A DNA stretch of 64,000 bases from Phycisphaerae bacterium (lineage in GTDB: Bacteria > Planctomycetota > Phycisphaerae > UBA1845 > PWPN01): assembly GCA_030372985.1 (NCBI GenBank), contig JAUCQB010000217.1, positions 1-64,000 of the forward strand, in the 5' to 3' direction. Each line of letters begins with the position of its first letter. Within the stretch, counting starts at the first letter, position 1. A program made the translations under genes and the position numbers. Positions 27,383 to 35,556 of this stretch are shown piece by piece. The notes below the pieces were generated by a model. That model was not told the origin of the DNA. It made no database searches and saw nothing but the letters and a program-made list of their open reading frames with translations.

Positions 27383-27489
27383 GATGCACTGCTCACAGAG
27401 CACTGGCACACTGGCCGTGCAAGCACTGCTCACAGAGCAGTGGCACACTGGTCGTGCAAGAGGCACTGCTCGCAGAGCAGTGGCACACC
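27373..27489. repeat. Three tandem 37-40-base hairpin repeats between selD and the hydrogenase operon
   Basis: Copies are 27373-27412 (40 bases), 27413-27449 (37) and 27450-27489 (40), directly joined. Each reads GGYCGTGCAAG, a short linker, then CACTGCTC, a 3-base loop, GAGCAGTG and GCACAC. The 8-bp stem is perfect in copies 2 and 3 and has one mismatch in copy 1. Changes fall mainly in linker and loop. It lies after the last hydrogenase-operon gene and before selD. There are no spacers, so it is not CRISPR. Confidence 0.85.
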
Positions 27490-27597
27490 GCCGGCCGACC
27501 CCGCGGACATGAAATGGCAAACGGGCGCAAGGAAACGGCGGGCGCGGATGGTGCGGCCCGCCGGGGACGATCGCAAGCGAGACAGTTCGGCGGCGGC

Positions 27598-27972
27598 TTA
27601 TTTGAGCTTGGCCTTGAGGACCGACAGCAGCGATTCGTGGTTAATCGGTTTCTGGAAGATGCCGTCCACGCCGATCTCCTGGTAGTCGGTGGCCATGTTG
27701 AGGCTGTCGCCGACCGAGCTGAGCATGTAGATGGGGGCTTTGTTGCCCATGGCCCGCAGCTCCTTGACGAAGCTGGTTCCGGCGTCGACTTCTTCCATCA
27801 TCAGGTCGGCGATGATCAGATCGGGCTTGGTCTCTCTGTAGACCTTCAGGCCCTCCTCGCCGCTACCGGCCTCGACCATCTTGTAGCCGTTGGCTTCGAG
27901 GAGCACGCGCATCGAGTCCAGGAAGTCCTGGTCGTCATCGACGTAGAGAATTACATGTTTTCCGTCTTGCAT
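27598..27972 (-). CDS. Single-domain response regulator
   Basis: 124 residues, a receiver domain only: YVDDDQDF holds the acidic pocket, DLIIADLMM the phospho-acceptor Asp, MLSSVGDS the Ser/Thr switch and FQKPI the conserved Lys. No output domain follows, so it would act by protein contact, as CheY or Spo0F do. The start overlaps the maturation-protease gene by 22 bases, so it belongs to the hydrogenase operon. No histidine kinase is in the window. It may link hydrogen or redox sensing to another regulator; this is inference. Confidence 0.85.
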   Translation of the reverse strand: MQDGKHVILYVDDDQDFLDSMRVLLEANGYKMVEAGSGEEGLKVYRETKPDLIIADLMMEEVDAGTSFVKELRAMGNKAPIYMLSSVGDSLNMATDYQEIGVDGIFQKPINHESLLSVLKAKLK

Positions 27973-28490
27973 GGGTCAACCTCACTTGTTCCGGTACTCG
28001 TGACTGAGCCTTCCTCGATCTTCCCGGCCGCCTCGCGAAACGATCCGCTGCGAAGCAACGGTTCAATAAAAACCAGTGCGGCGGCGAGATTGTTGCGGGC
28101 CCGGTCGGACAACCGCTCTCCAAACTCGTTAAACTCATACCCGCGAATCCCGAGGATATAACCCTCGGTTTTCGCCCCGAACATCTGCTGAGCCATGGCC
28201 ATCAAGGCCGGCGGCTCGACGCTGTGCGTGGAGATGCTCCACGCGGGCTTGGGCACGATTCGCCGGAACCAGTAAGGCTCCGGCCCGGCCACATCGGCGT
28301 CGGCGAAGACGACCACCTCATGCTCGGCGACCAGAGCCGCATCCTCGACATTGAGCTGGTAGTCTTCCTCCACAGTGACACCGGGGATCGCGAGCTTCTC
28401 GACGGCCGCGGCCAGCGCCGGCCCCAAGCCGTCGTCCAGGCGGCCGGGGTTGCCGTATCCGATCAGCAGAACCTTGGCCGCGGCGCTCAT
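27951..28490 (-). CDS. hoxW: [NiFe]-hydrogenase maturation protease (HoxW/HycI type)
   Basis: 179 residues. The N-terminus VLLIGYGNPGRLDDGLGPAL is the nickel-sensing Glu/Asp region of the M52 endopeptidases (the residue after LD is the conserved acidic one), and ISTHSVEPPALM carries the conserved His. The enzyme cuts the C-terminal tail off the large subunit once nickel is inserted. It starts four bases after the hoxH stop and would remove the 25 residues after His457 of HoxH. The length is typical, though the C-terminus extends slightly (EPLLRSGSFREAAGKIEEG). Confidence 0.88.
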   Translation of the reverse strand: MSAAAKVLLIGYGNPGRLDDGLGPALAAAVEKLAIPGVTVEEDYQLNVEDAALVAEHEVVVFADADVAGPEPYWFRRIVPKPAWSISTHSVEPPALMAMAQQMFGAKTEGYILGIRGYEFNEFGERLSDRARNNLAAALVFIEPLLRSGSFREAAGKIEEGSVTSTGTSEVDPCKTENM

Positions 28491-28493
28491 CTT

Positions 28494-29942
28494 TCACCCC
28501 CGGCTCTTGCGGTCGAGCACGTTGCCCTCACAGTCGATCAGCTCGACCATCAGCGGCATCTTTCCGAGCGCATGCGTCGCGCACGACAGGCACGGATCGT
28601 ATGCCCGAATGGCCACCTCAACGTGGTTGAGCAGACCTTCGGTGATCTCCGGCTTGCCGGAAATATGGTCCTGGGCGACCTTCTGCACTGCCCGGTTCAT
28701 CGGCTCGTTGTTGTTGGTCGTCGAGACGATCAAATTGGCCATGACCACCTGGTCGTCCTTGTTCACGCGGTAGTGGTGGAACAGCGTCCCGCGCGGGGCC
28801 TCGACCAGGCCCACGCCTTCCTCGCGCCGCTCGCCTTTGACCAGCAAATCCGTGCCCTGCAGGTCGGGGTCATGCAGCAGGGCCTTGATCTTCTCGATCG
28901 CATGCAGCAACTCGATCATGCGCGTCCAATGGTACGCCATCGTCAGGTTGCAGGTCTTGTTGCCGGTGGCGGACCGGAACTCCTTGAGGGCGGCGTCCGC
29001 TTCGGGCGTGTCGATGAAATCGGCCGTGTTGATGCGGGCCAGCGGGCCGACGCGGTACCAGCCGTTCTCGGGACCGATGGACTTGATGAACGGGAACTTC
29101 ATGTACGACCAGGGCCGGACCTCCTCGGCGATATAGTCGAGGTAGTTGCCGTAGTCGACCTGATCGAAGATCTTGCTGCCCTGGGCGTCGATGGCCCGCA
29201 GGTTGCCGTGGTAGAGGTCCATGGCTCCGTCGCTGCGGATCAGGGACAGGTGGTTCGAGTCGAAGGAGCCGAAGGGGGCGACGGTCTGCAGATTGTCGAG
29301 CGTGTAGTCTTTAGCGATCTTGAGTGCCCCGTGGGACCATTTGACCATCTGGTCAAGGTCCTTGAGCAGGAAATCGCGCTCTTCGATCGACAGGTTCTTG
29401 TTGATGCCGCCGGGGATGGCGCCGGTGCCGTGGATCTTCTTGCCGGCAGTCCGCAGGATGATTTCCTGGCCGTACTTGCGCATCATCACGCCCTGGACGG
29501 CCAGATCGGGGAACTTGGCCGCCACCCCGATGACGTTGCGGATGGCCGGGTCGGCGTCGAAGCCGAACAGCAGGTCGGGCGAGCACAGGTGGAAGAAGTG
29601 CAGGGCGTGGGACTGGAAGAACTGTCCGTAGTGCATCAGCCGGCGCATCTTCTCGGCCGTCGGGGTGAGTTGGTCGACGCCGACGATGCGGTCCATGGCC
29701 TTGGCGGCTGCCAGATGGTGGCTGACCGGGCAGATGCCGCACAGCCGCTGCACGAGCACCGGGACCTCCCAGTAGGGCCGGCCCTGGATGAATCGCTCGA
29801 AGCCGCGAAACTCGACGATGTGCAGCCGGGCCTGCTTGACCTTGTTCTTGCCGTCCAGCAGGATCGTCACCTTGCCGTGGCCCTCGACGCGAGTGACCGG
29901 CATGATGGTGATTTTGTTCGTGGTCTTGGTTGCTGCGGACAC
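28494..29942 (-). CDS. hoxH: NAD-linked [NiFe]-hydrogenase large subunit
   Basis: 482 residues from GTG 29942, six bases after GGAGG. It holds the Ni-Fe active site. The N-terminal motif is TRVEGHGK, with RLCGICPVSHH (Cys68, Cys71) as the first nickel pair, and DPCLSCATH near the end (Cys451, Cys454, His457) as the second. All four ligands are Cys, so it is not a selenohydrogenase. A 25-residue tail after His457 is the peptide cut off during maturation. Sequence style (RPYWEVPVLVQRLCGICPVSHHLAAAKAMD spread) and the HoxFUY neighbours place it with group 3 bidirectional enzymes. It follows hoxY and precedes its maturation protease. Confidence 0.93.
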   Translation of the reverse strand: MSAATKTTNKITIMPVTRVEGHGKVTILLDGKNKVKQARLHIVEFRGFERFIQGRPYWEVPVLVQRLCGICPVSHHLAAAKAMDRIVGVDQLTPTAEKMRRLMHYGQFFQSHALHFFHLCSPDLLFGFDADPAIRNVIGVAAKFPDLAVQGVMMRKYGQEIILRTAGKKIHGTGAIPGGINKNLSIEERDFLLKDLDQMVKWSHGALKIAKDYTLDNLQTVAPFGSFDSNHLSLIRSDGAMDLYHGNLRAIDAQGSKIFDQVDYGNYLDYIAEEVRPWSYMKFPFIKSIGPENGWYRVGPLARINTADFIDTPEADAALKEFRSATGNKTCNLTMAYHWTRMIELLHAIEKIKALLHDPDLQGTDLLVKGERREEGVGLVEAPRGTLFHHYRVNKDDQVVMANLIVSTTNNNEPMNRAVQKVAQDHISGKPEITEGLLNHVEVAIRAYDPCLSCATHALGKMPLMVELIDCEGNVLDRKSRG

Positions 29943-29957
29943 GGTTATCCTCCGATC

Positions 29958-30503
29958 TCAATCGTACTTGATGAGCTGGTAAGGCAAATCCATCGGTTTG
30001 TTGTTCAGCAGAGCGACCAAGGCCTCCCAGATGGTATCCGCCGACGGCGGGCAGCCGGGCAGGTGGTAGTCGATCTTGACGACCTCGTGGCATGGGTAGA
30101 CCTTGTTGAGCAGCAGGGGGATCTCGGGGTCATTGGGTATCTGGCCCGAGGGGTTGTGACACGTCGGGCACTTCAGGTACGCCTCTTCGAGACACTCCTG
30201 CAGGGGGATGGTATTGCGCATGGCCGGGATGCCGCCCATGATCGCACAATCGCCGAGCGAGATGAGGATGTCGCAGTGCTCGCGGAAATCCTGGAGCACG
30301 TGGACGTTCTCTTCGTTGCAGCATCCGCCCTCGATCAGCCCGACGGCGCAACGGCCGGTGAACTCCTTGATGTCATCCACCGGCGACTTGTCGAAATCGA
30401 CGATCTCGACGAGTTTCAGAATGCGGTCATCGATGTCGAGGATCGCCATGTGGCAGCCGAAGCAGCCGGCCAGGGATGTGGTTGCAATTCTTGGTTTAGC
30501 CAT
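29958..30503 (-). CDS. hoxY: NAD-linked [NiFe]-hydrogenase small subunit
   Basis: 181 residues from ATG 30503; a GTG 15 bases upstream is less likely. The proximal [4Fe-4S] ligands are in SLAGCFGCHMAILD (Cys-x2-Cys), GLIEGGCCNEENV, KCPTC and HLPGCPPSADTIW. There is no Tat signal and only one cluster's worth of motifs, as expected for the short cytoplasmic HoxY type. It passes electrons from HoxH to the HoxFU diaphorase. It starts 11 bases after hoxU. Confidence 0.9.
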   Translation of the reverse strand: MAKPRIATTSLAGCFGCHMAILDIDDRILKLVEIVDFDKSPVDDIKEFTGRCAVGLIEGGCCNEENVHVLQDFREHCDILISLGDCAIMGGIPAMRNTIPLQECLEEAYLKCPTCHNPSGQIPNDPEIPLLLNKVYPCHEVVKIDYHLPGCPPSADTIWEALVALLNNKPMDLPYQLIKYD

Positions 30504-30514
30504 TTTCTCTAACC

Positions 30515-31228
30515 TCACTTGCCGGCCCGCGCGGCCTCGATGTCGGAACCAATGGGCTTCTGGTCATACAACCGCTTGCCGACGGGGACGGCATATCCCA
30601 CTCGCTTCTTGAGGATCGCGCCCACCGGGCAGGCGTCGGCGGCCTTGTCGGTGACGTCCATTCCCGTGTCCTTCAGGCGGGCCGAGGCGTTGACGCCGAT
30701 CTTCTTATGTGCCCCGCGGCCGACGAACTGGAACACGTTCTTGCCGTCCAGGTCGCGAGAGGCCCGGACGCAGCGGGCGCACAGGATGCACCGATTGCGG
30801 TCGATGAAGATGTCGGGATGCGATGCGTCGACGTCCCGCTTGGGGTTCTGGTACGGATACTTGGGTGCGGTGATGCCGAACCGGTAGGCCAGAGCCTGCA
30901 GTTCGCAGTTGCCGCTCTTCTCGCAGAACATGCAGAAGTGGTTGCCCTCGACAAAAAGCATGTCGATGATGTTTCTGCGGAACGTCCTGATCGCTTCCGT
31001 GTCGTTGAGGACGACCGCTCCGGGCGCCGCCGGCTGGGTGCAGGAGGCCTGGGGACGGCCGTTGACCATCACGGTGCACACCCGGCAGGACCCGTAGGGC
31101 GTCAGCCCTTTCATGTGGCACAGTCGTGGGATGTAGATCCCGGCGGCATCGGCCGCCTCCAGGATGGTCTGGCCGGGCGAGGCCTGGACCTCGACACCGT
31201 CAATCGTGAAGGTGAATGTATTGCTCAT
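30515..31228 (-). CDS. hoxU: Hydrogenase diaphorase iron-sulfur subunit
   Basis: 237 residues. A plant-type [2Fe-2S] domain has CHMKGLTPYGSCRVCTV and a later SCTQPA. It is followed by the NuoG-like His/Cys3 cluster site (HFCMFCEKSGNCEL) and a ferredoxin-like site with CILCARCVRAS and ACPVGAI. This is the N-terminal part of complex I NuoG, the usual size of HoxU. It relays electrons between HoxF and HoxY. AAGGAAG lies six bases before the ATG; it starts 14 bases after the hoxF stop. Confidence 0.92.
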   Translation of the reverse strand: MSNTFTFTIDGVEVQASPGQTILEAADAAGIYIPRLCHMKGLTPYGSCRVCTVMVNGRPQASCTQPAAPGAVVLNDTEAIRTFRRNIIDMLFVEGNHFCMFCEKSGNCELQALAYRFGITAPKYPYQNPKRDVDASHPDIFIDRNRCILCARCVRASRDLDGKNVFQFVGRGAHKKIGVNASARLKDTGMDVTDKAADACPVGAILKKRVGYAVPVGKRLYDQKPIGSDIEAARAGK

Positions 31229-31242
31229 GTCACTTCCTTTGA

Positions 31243-33066
31243 TTACTTGCCCGCAAAGATGACCGATTTACGCCCGACCAGTTTCTCGGCGTCGGTCACC
31301 GCCGCCTTGATGTCGAAGGTTGGCTGGAAAACCGCCTCATGTTTCCTGACCTTCGCTTGATAAAGCTCGGGGAAGTTGGCCAGGCTGGTCAGGACGGGGT
31401 TGGCCGCGGTCTGGCCGAGGCCGCAACGGCTCATGGTCTTCATCGTCTCGCCCAGTTCCTTGAGGTAGTCCAGGTCGCCGGGCTCGCCCTTGCCTTGCAT
31501 CAGCTTCGCGATGCGTTCCTTGAGCAGGACGTTGCCGACGCGGCACGGGGTGCAGTAGCCGCAGCCTTCTTCGACGAAGAACTCGACGTAGTAGTCGATC
31601 ACGTCAAGCAGGTCGCGATCCTTGCCGAAAACAATGATCGCCCCGCCGGTGGCCAGGTCGTCATAGCATATGGTACGGCCGAAGTCCTTGGCCGGGACGA
31701 GCTGCCCGCTTGGGCCGCCGACCTGGACGGCCATCGGGTCCTCGGCCTTGGCCATCTCAAGTACGTCCTTCAGACAGGTGCCGAAGGGGACCTCGAACAC
31801 GCCGGGCGCCTTGCAGTCGCCGGAGACGCTCAGCAGTTTGGTGCCCGGGCTGCCCTTGGAGCCCATCTCGGCAAACCAGCCGGCGCCTTTTTCGAGAATC
31901 CGTGAAACGCAGCAGAAGGTCTCGACGTTGTTGACCACCGTCGGATGGCCGAGGTACCCCTTCTGGGCGGGGAACGGCGGGCGGTTCTTGGGATCCCCGC
32001 GCTGGCCCTCGCAGGAGCTGATCAGGGAGGTCTCCTCGCCACAGATGTAGGCCCCGGCGCCCATCTGAATGCGAATGTCGAAGTTGAAGCCGGCCTTGCC
32101 GCATATGTTCTTTCCAAGCAGGTTCTGCTTGCGGCGTTCGTCGAGCACGCTGTCGAGGAAAGCCTTCAGATAGGCGTACTCACCGCGGAGGTAGAGAATG
32201 CCGGTATCGGCGCCGATGGCGTAGCCCCCGATGGTCATGCCCTCGAAGAGCATATCGGCGCACTCGGTGAAGAGAACGCGGTCCTTGAAGGTGCCGGGTT
32301 CACCCTCGTCGCCGTTGCAGATGACGAACTTGCGCTGCCCCTGGGAAGCACGGGTGAACTCCCATTTCATACCGGTGGGGAAGCCTGCGCCGCCTCGTCC
32401 GCGAAGCCGGGCGGTCTTCACGTCGCGGATCACCTCGGCCGGCGTCATGGCCAGGGCTTTCTTGAGCCCTGTGCTGCTTTCGTAGGGGGCAAAGATAACC
32501 GGGCCCTTCTTGCGAATGTTGTTATGGACCATGGCATGGATGCGGTCGTCGCCGTTATGTCCGTCGCCCAGCCTGGTCACCAGTTTGTGCGGGTCCATGT
32601 GCTCGCGCAGTTGCCTGATCATGTCGCGGGCACTGCTTGCGTTCAGCTTCGTGACGATGACGTCGTTGACCATCGCGGCGGGGGCCTGATCGCACATGCC
32701 GATGCAGGGCGTGTGCTCGAGCGTGAAGGTGCCGCAGGAGGTGGTTTCGCCGAAGCCGATGCCCAGTTCCTGCGTCAGGGCCTTGGCCACGCGGTCATAA
32801 CCGTGCAGGCGATCCACGATGTCGTCGCACAGGCGAATGACGATCTTGCCTTTCGGTTTTTCGGAGAAGAAAGCGTAGAAAGACACGACGCTCTCCACTT
32901 CGACGCGCGGGCAGCGGCACTCCCTGGCGATCAGATCCATCGCCTCGCCGGAAACGCATCCGAACCTGTCCTGGACCGCCCGACAGATATCCATCAGACG
33001 CGTGCGATCGTTGCCGCAAGCCTGACAGATCTCCCGGACGCCCTGTTCGAGAGGGATGTTATTCAT
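31243..33066 (-). CDS. hoxF: NAD-binding diaphorase subunit, NuoE-NuoF fusion
   Basis: 607 residues from ATG 33066, with GAGG eleven bases upstream. Residues ~1-165 are a NuoE-like thioredoxin-fold [2Fe-2S] domain (TTSCGTFTLEHTPCIGMCDQ, split over two Cys pairs). The rest is NuoF: GRGGAGFPTGMKWEF and NGDEGEPGTFKDR bind NADH and FMN, GAYICGEETSL is the conserved loop, and CGYCTPCRVG with a later CGLGQ binds the N3-type [4Fe-4S]. It exchanges electrons with NAD(H). Because NuoE is fused, no separate hoxE is needed. First gene of the operon; the promoter is probably in the ~970-base gap upstream. Confidence 0.93.
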   Translation of the reverse strand: MNNIPLEQGVREICQACGNDRTRLMDICRAVQDRFGCVSGEAMDLIARECRCPRVEVESVVSFYAFFSEKPKGKIVIRLCDDIVDRLHGYDRVAKALTQELGIGFGETTSCGTFTLEHTPCIGMCDQAPAAMVNDVIVTKLNASSARDMIRQLREHMDPHKLVTRLGDGHNGDDRIHAMVHNNIRKKGPVIFAPYESSTGLKKALAMTPAEVIRDVKTARLRGRGGAGFPTGMKWEFTRASQGQRKFVICNGDEGEPGTFKDRVLFTECADMLFEGMTIGGYAIGADTGILYLRGEYAYLKAFLDSVLDERRKQNLLGKNICGKAGFNFDIRIQMGAGAYICGEETSLISSCEGQRGDPKNRPPFPAQKGYLGHPTVVNNVETFCCVSRILEKGAGWFAEMGSKGSPGTKLLSVSGDCKAPGVFEVPFGTCLKDVLEMAKAEDPMAVQVGGPSGQLVPAKDFGRTICYDDLATGGAIIVFGKDRDLLDVIDYYVEFFVEEGCGYCTPCRVGNVLLKERIAKLMQGKGEPGDLDYLKELGETMKTMSRCGLGQTAANPVLTSLANFPELYQAKVRKHEAVFQPTFDIKAAVTDAEKLVGRKSVIFAGK

Positions 33067-34038
33067 GCTCTTATTACCTCGATCCTGACCTGGACCGCGT
33101 CCTGACAAGCACGGGTGGCAACGGCGACATGCCGGGTCAGCTTCATGCTTTCAGAACATACCAACGGTCCGACACACTCGTCAGACCCTTTTACAATCCG
33201 ACCGCTTGGCTCGGGGCATCGGGGAGCCAGACCTCCACGAAGGTCGCCCGGCCCATTGTGTTTCGCCCTTGGTTTTCTGGAGGTCGGGTTTGCGGGTTTG
33301 CCCTTACTCCGGATGGCCGCAAGTCTTACTGACGGCATGACCTGGGCGTGTGGACGGGTGCCGCCATTGGGCACAATTCCCGCCCGGATTCGTGAAAAAA
33401 ATCACGAGGGAAAGCATATCCGCTTTCCACAAAAATGCAAGGCCTCAGGCGGAAAGCGGGGGACTTCTGGCAGACGCGTCGAGAGTAGTCGCGGCGCGCT
33501 GTGCTGCCGGCGAGCGCGAGCCGGAAAGAAATGGTCTCAACGGTTTGCCGGGAATAGCAACCAGGCTGGCTCGCAGTCGGGCGCTTCGCCTTCTTGCTGT
33601 TTATCGCCATCCGGCCCGCTGCACCATGTTTTTCTGTGTCGGGTGGATTCATTGAGATGAGCCGGAATTGTCAGAGTGAGGGAACTGTCAAGAAACATGA
33701 CAAACGGGCGCAAGTGAAGGGACCGTGCAAGGGTCTGTCGGACTTGGGCAAGCACACCCCCGTAGCATGCTGACAGCATGCCCTCGCCAACTTGCCCACC
33801 CGCCGGCCTTGGAACGGCCCGGTGATGCGGGGGCGTGAGGCAAGAAGGCAGCGAGGGGGAAAGGGAGCGAGGCAGCGAGGCGGCCAGTGAGTGAGGCAGT
33901 ATGGATCTGTCGGTTATCCGTCACCCGCTTCGCCGGTGGTCTTCTAGCGAAGACACATGAGCAGACGCTATACTATGGGGTGTTTACCGTTTTGTTGGTT
34001 GGCATATGAACACGGGACAAACCTCGGGAGGACACGTC
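33067..34038. other. 972-base region between the hydrogenase operon and the DUF4097-like gene
   Basis: Divergent promoters for hoxF (minus) and the gene at 34039 (plus) must lie here. On the minus strand a short frame of ~27 codons beginning at about 33146 ends in a TGA that overlaps the hoxF ATG (ATGA); it may be a coupled leader ORF. On the plus strand TATACT at 33969-33974 is a possible -10 about 65 bases before ATG 34039, with no good -35. A purine-rich stretch lies at 33830-33900. No RNA gene or longer ORF is convincing. Confidence 0.45.
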
Positions 34039-34974
34039 ATGCGAAAGTGGTCAACGTTGCTTGCGGCGCTTTTCCTGGTTTGCGGAATCCCATTGGTGCT
34101 GGCGGGGAGTTGCTCAATCACGTTTGTTACGCCGGAGATGGCAACATCGACTGAGACGGAGAATGTGGCGTTGCCGGACGACGCTGTGGTCGTCGTATCC
34201 AACGAACTTGGCACAACGAAGGTTCGGGTGGATGAGTCGGCGACACAGGCCAAGGTCGACGTTGTTCGCATCGCGTATGCGGCGAGCCAAGAGGATGCAG
34301 AGGACCTGCTGGCCCAGATGGAGGTGACCATCACCGAGCCCACCGACGAGGATAACCGTCTGGTCATCACTGCCAAGGCGGTCCCGGGTGCGACAAGCGA
34401 CGAGGGCAGCTTCGACATGGTCGTCAGCGAAGACGATGTGGCGATCACGAGCATCTTCTCGCGAGCGAGAGTGGCGAAGTACAGGATTACCGTGACTCTG
34501 CCGTCCGGACATGGGGTGGAGGCGACGCAGAAGGTGGGTCTGATCGTGGCAAACGATCTCGATACGGCCGGCACACTGGACGGCAAGGCCGCATCGGTCC
34601 TGGCCGAAGGCTGCACGGCGGCTCTCACGGCGAATGCCGATGCCGGGAATGTAACGGTCTCTTCCCACAGCGGCTCGTTGAGCACAACCATATCGGCGGG
34701 AACGGCGCTGATTGATATCGTGGCGCTGGCGTCCGATGATACGGTGGACGTGGCGGTTGATTCGGGCACGATCGACATCGATCTGCCGGCCGACGTGGCG
34801 GCCGATTTGGAGGCGTCCGCAAGCGTCGGGAACGTCCACTTTGATGAAGCCGATTTCACGTCGGCCGACGTCACAACCGACACGTCGACGGACGTCGTTG
34901 CCGCGCTGAACGGCGGCGGAGCGGACGTCAACCTGCAAACGGATGTCGGCAATATTGTCATCGATTCGAGATGA
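34039..34974 (+). CDS. Secreted DUF4097-like (adhesin-type beta-helix) protein
   Basis: 311 residues. ATG 34039 has GGGAGG nine bases upstream. The signal peptide ends near VLAGSC, a weak lipobox, so the protein may be lipidated or simply secreted. The body is acidic and rich in short repeating strands (ALTANADAGNVTVSSHSG, SLSTTISAGTALIDI, NLQTDVGNIVIDS), the layout of DUF4097/DUF2807 putative auto-transporter-adhesin-head proteins. There is no catalytic motif. It sits alone between the hydrogenase and Rnf operons. Its role is unknown; an envelope structural or sensing function is a guess. Confidence 0.65.
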   Translation: MRKWSTLLAALFLVCGIPLVLAGSCSITFVTPEMATSTETENVALPDDAVVVVSNELGTTKVRVDESATQAKVDVVRIAYAASQEDAEDLLAQMEVTITEPTDEDNRLVITAKAVPGATSDEGSFDMVVSEDDVAITSIFSRARVAKYRITVTLPSGHGVEATQKVGLIVANDLDTAGTLDGKAASVLAEGCTAALTANADAGNVTVSSHSGSLSTTISAGTALIDIVALASDDTVDVAVDSGTIDIDLPADVAADLEASASVGNVHFDEADFTSADVTTDTSTDVVAALNGGGADVNLQTDVGNIVIDSR

Positions 34975-35219
34975 CAACACCCGCCGGATCGGCCGGCGAC
35001 GCAGCATGCGGCCGTCCGCCGGCTCTCGGCCTCCTGCCCGGTGTCCTCACATGAGTTCGTGGCATGGGCGATAGAGATGATCGTCCATGCCACTTTTTTC
35101 AATCAAGGTACATCACCGCGGGATGCGCGGCCTTGCAGGCGTTGGACAAGTATCCATAATGAGTGGTCTTGAAGCGCGGATGAGAGGTGAGAGGCCGCGG
35201 CTGTGCTGAGGAAGCTGAG

Positions 35220-35555
35220 TTGAACTGGCTGGAGCGATTCTGGACGGGTTGCGGCCACTGCAGGAGCGGGCAGGAATGTCCTTTTGTGGATGCAACCGGC
35301 CAGGGCGGGTCTCAAGGTTCGGAACGCAGCGGTAACCTGGCCTTGCCGGCGGTGGTGGTATTCCTCTTGCCGTTGGCGTCGGCCATTGTCTGTTCCCATC
35401 TGACCGGGCGGATGTGGGCCGGCGATGATGCTGCGTGGAGCGCCCAATGGCAGATTGTCGGCATGGCCGCCGGGCTCGCCGCCGGAATCACTGCGGCGAA
35501 GCTGCTGATCAGAGTCGTGCGCCGGCGAGAGCGACGGACAGACGAAGGAGCGTGA
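35220..35555 (+). CDS. RseC/SoxR-reducing-system-like membrane protein
   Basis: 111 residues from TTG 35220, which has GAGGAAG about six bases upstream; GTG 35187 is also possible. The N-terminus has a cysteine cluster Cys-x2-Cys-x5-Cys (CGHCRSGQEC), then two membrane helices (LPAVVVFLLPLASAIVCSHL and IVGMAAGLAAGITAAKLLI) and a basic end. RseC-type proteins with this layout commonly lead rnf operons and are thought to take electrons from Rnf to reduce SoxR. The stop is one base before the rnfC ATG. The sequence is short and divergent, so the assignment rests on topology, cysteines and position. Confidence 0.55.
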   Translation: MNWLERFWTGCGHCRSGQECPFVDATGQGGSQGSERSGNLALPAVVVFLLPLASAIVCSHLTGRMWAGDDAAWSAQWQIVGMAAGLAAGITAAKLLIRVVRRRERRTDEGA

Positions 35556-35556
35556 G

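Noticed and set aside
27373..27489. CRISPR array
   Set aside because: The three repeats are directly joined with no spacers and differ in length (40, 37 and 40), and there are no cas genes.
28494..29942. Selenocysteine in the hydrogenase large subunit
   Set aside because: All four nickel ligands are coded as Cys, and the frame has no UGA.
28224..30512. Long plus-strand open frame of 762 codons opposite the hydrogenase genes
   Set aside because: It covers hoxH, hoxY and hoxW in antisense; those have all their metal-site motifs, and the opposite frame shows only low-complexity Arg/His/Asp-rich sequence.
33115..33660. Plus-strand ORFs in the gap upstream of hoxF
   Set aside because: No ribosome site, no domain, and unusual composition; more likely leader and promoter DNA.
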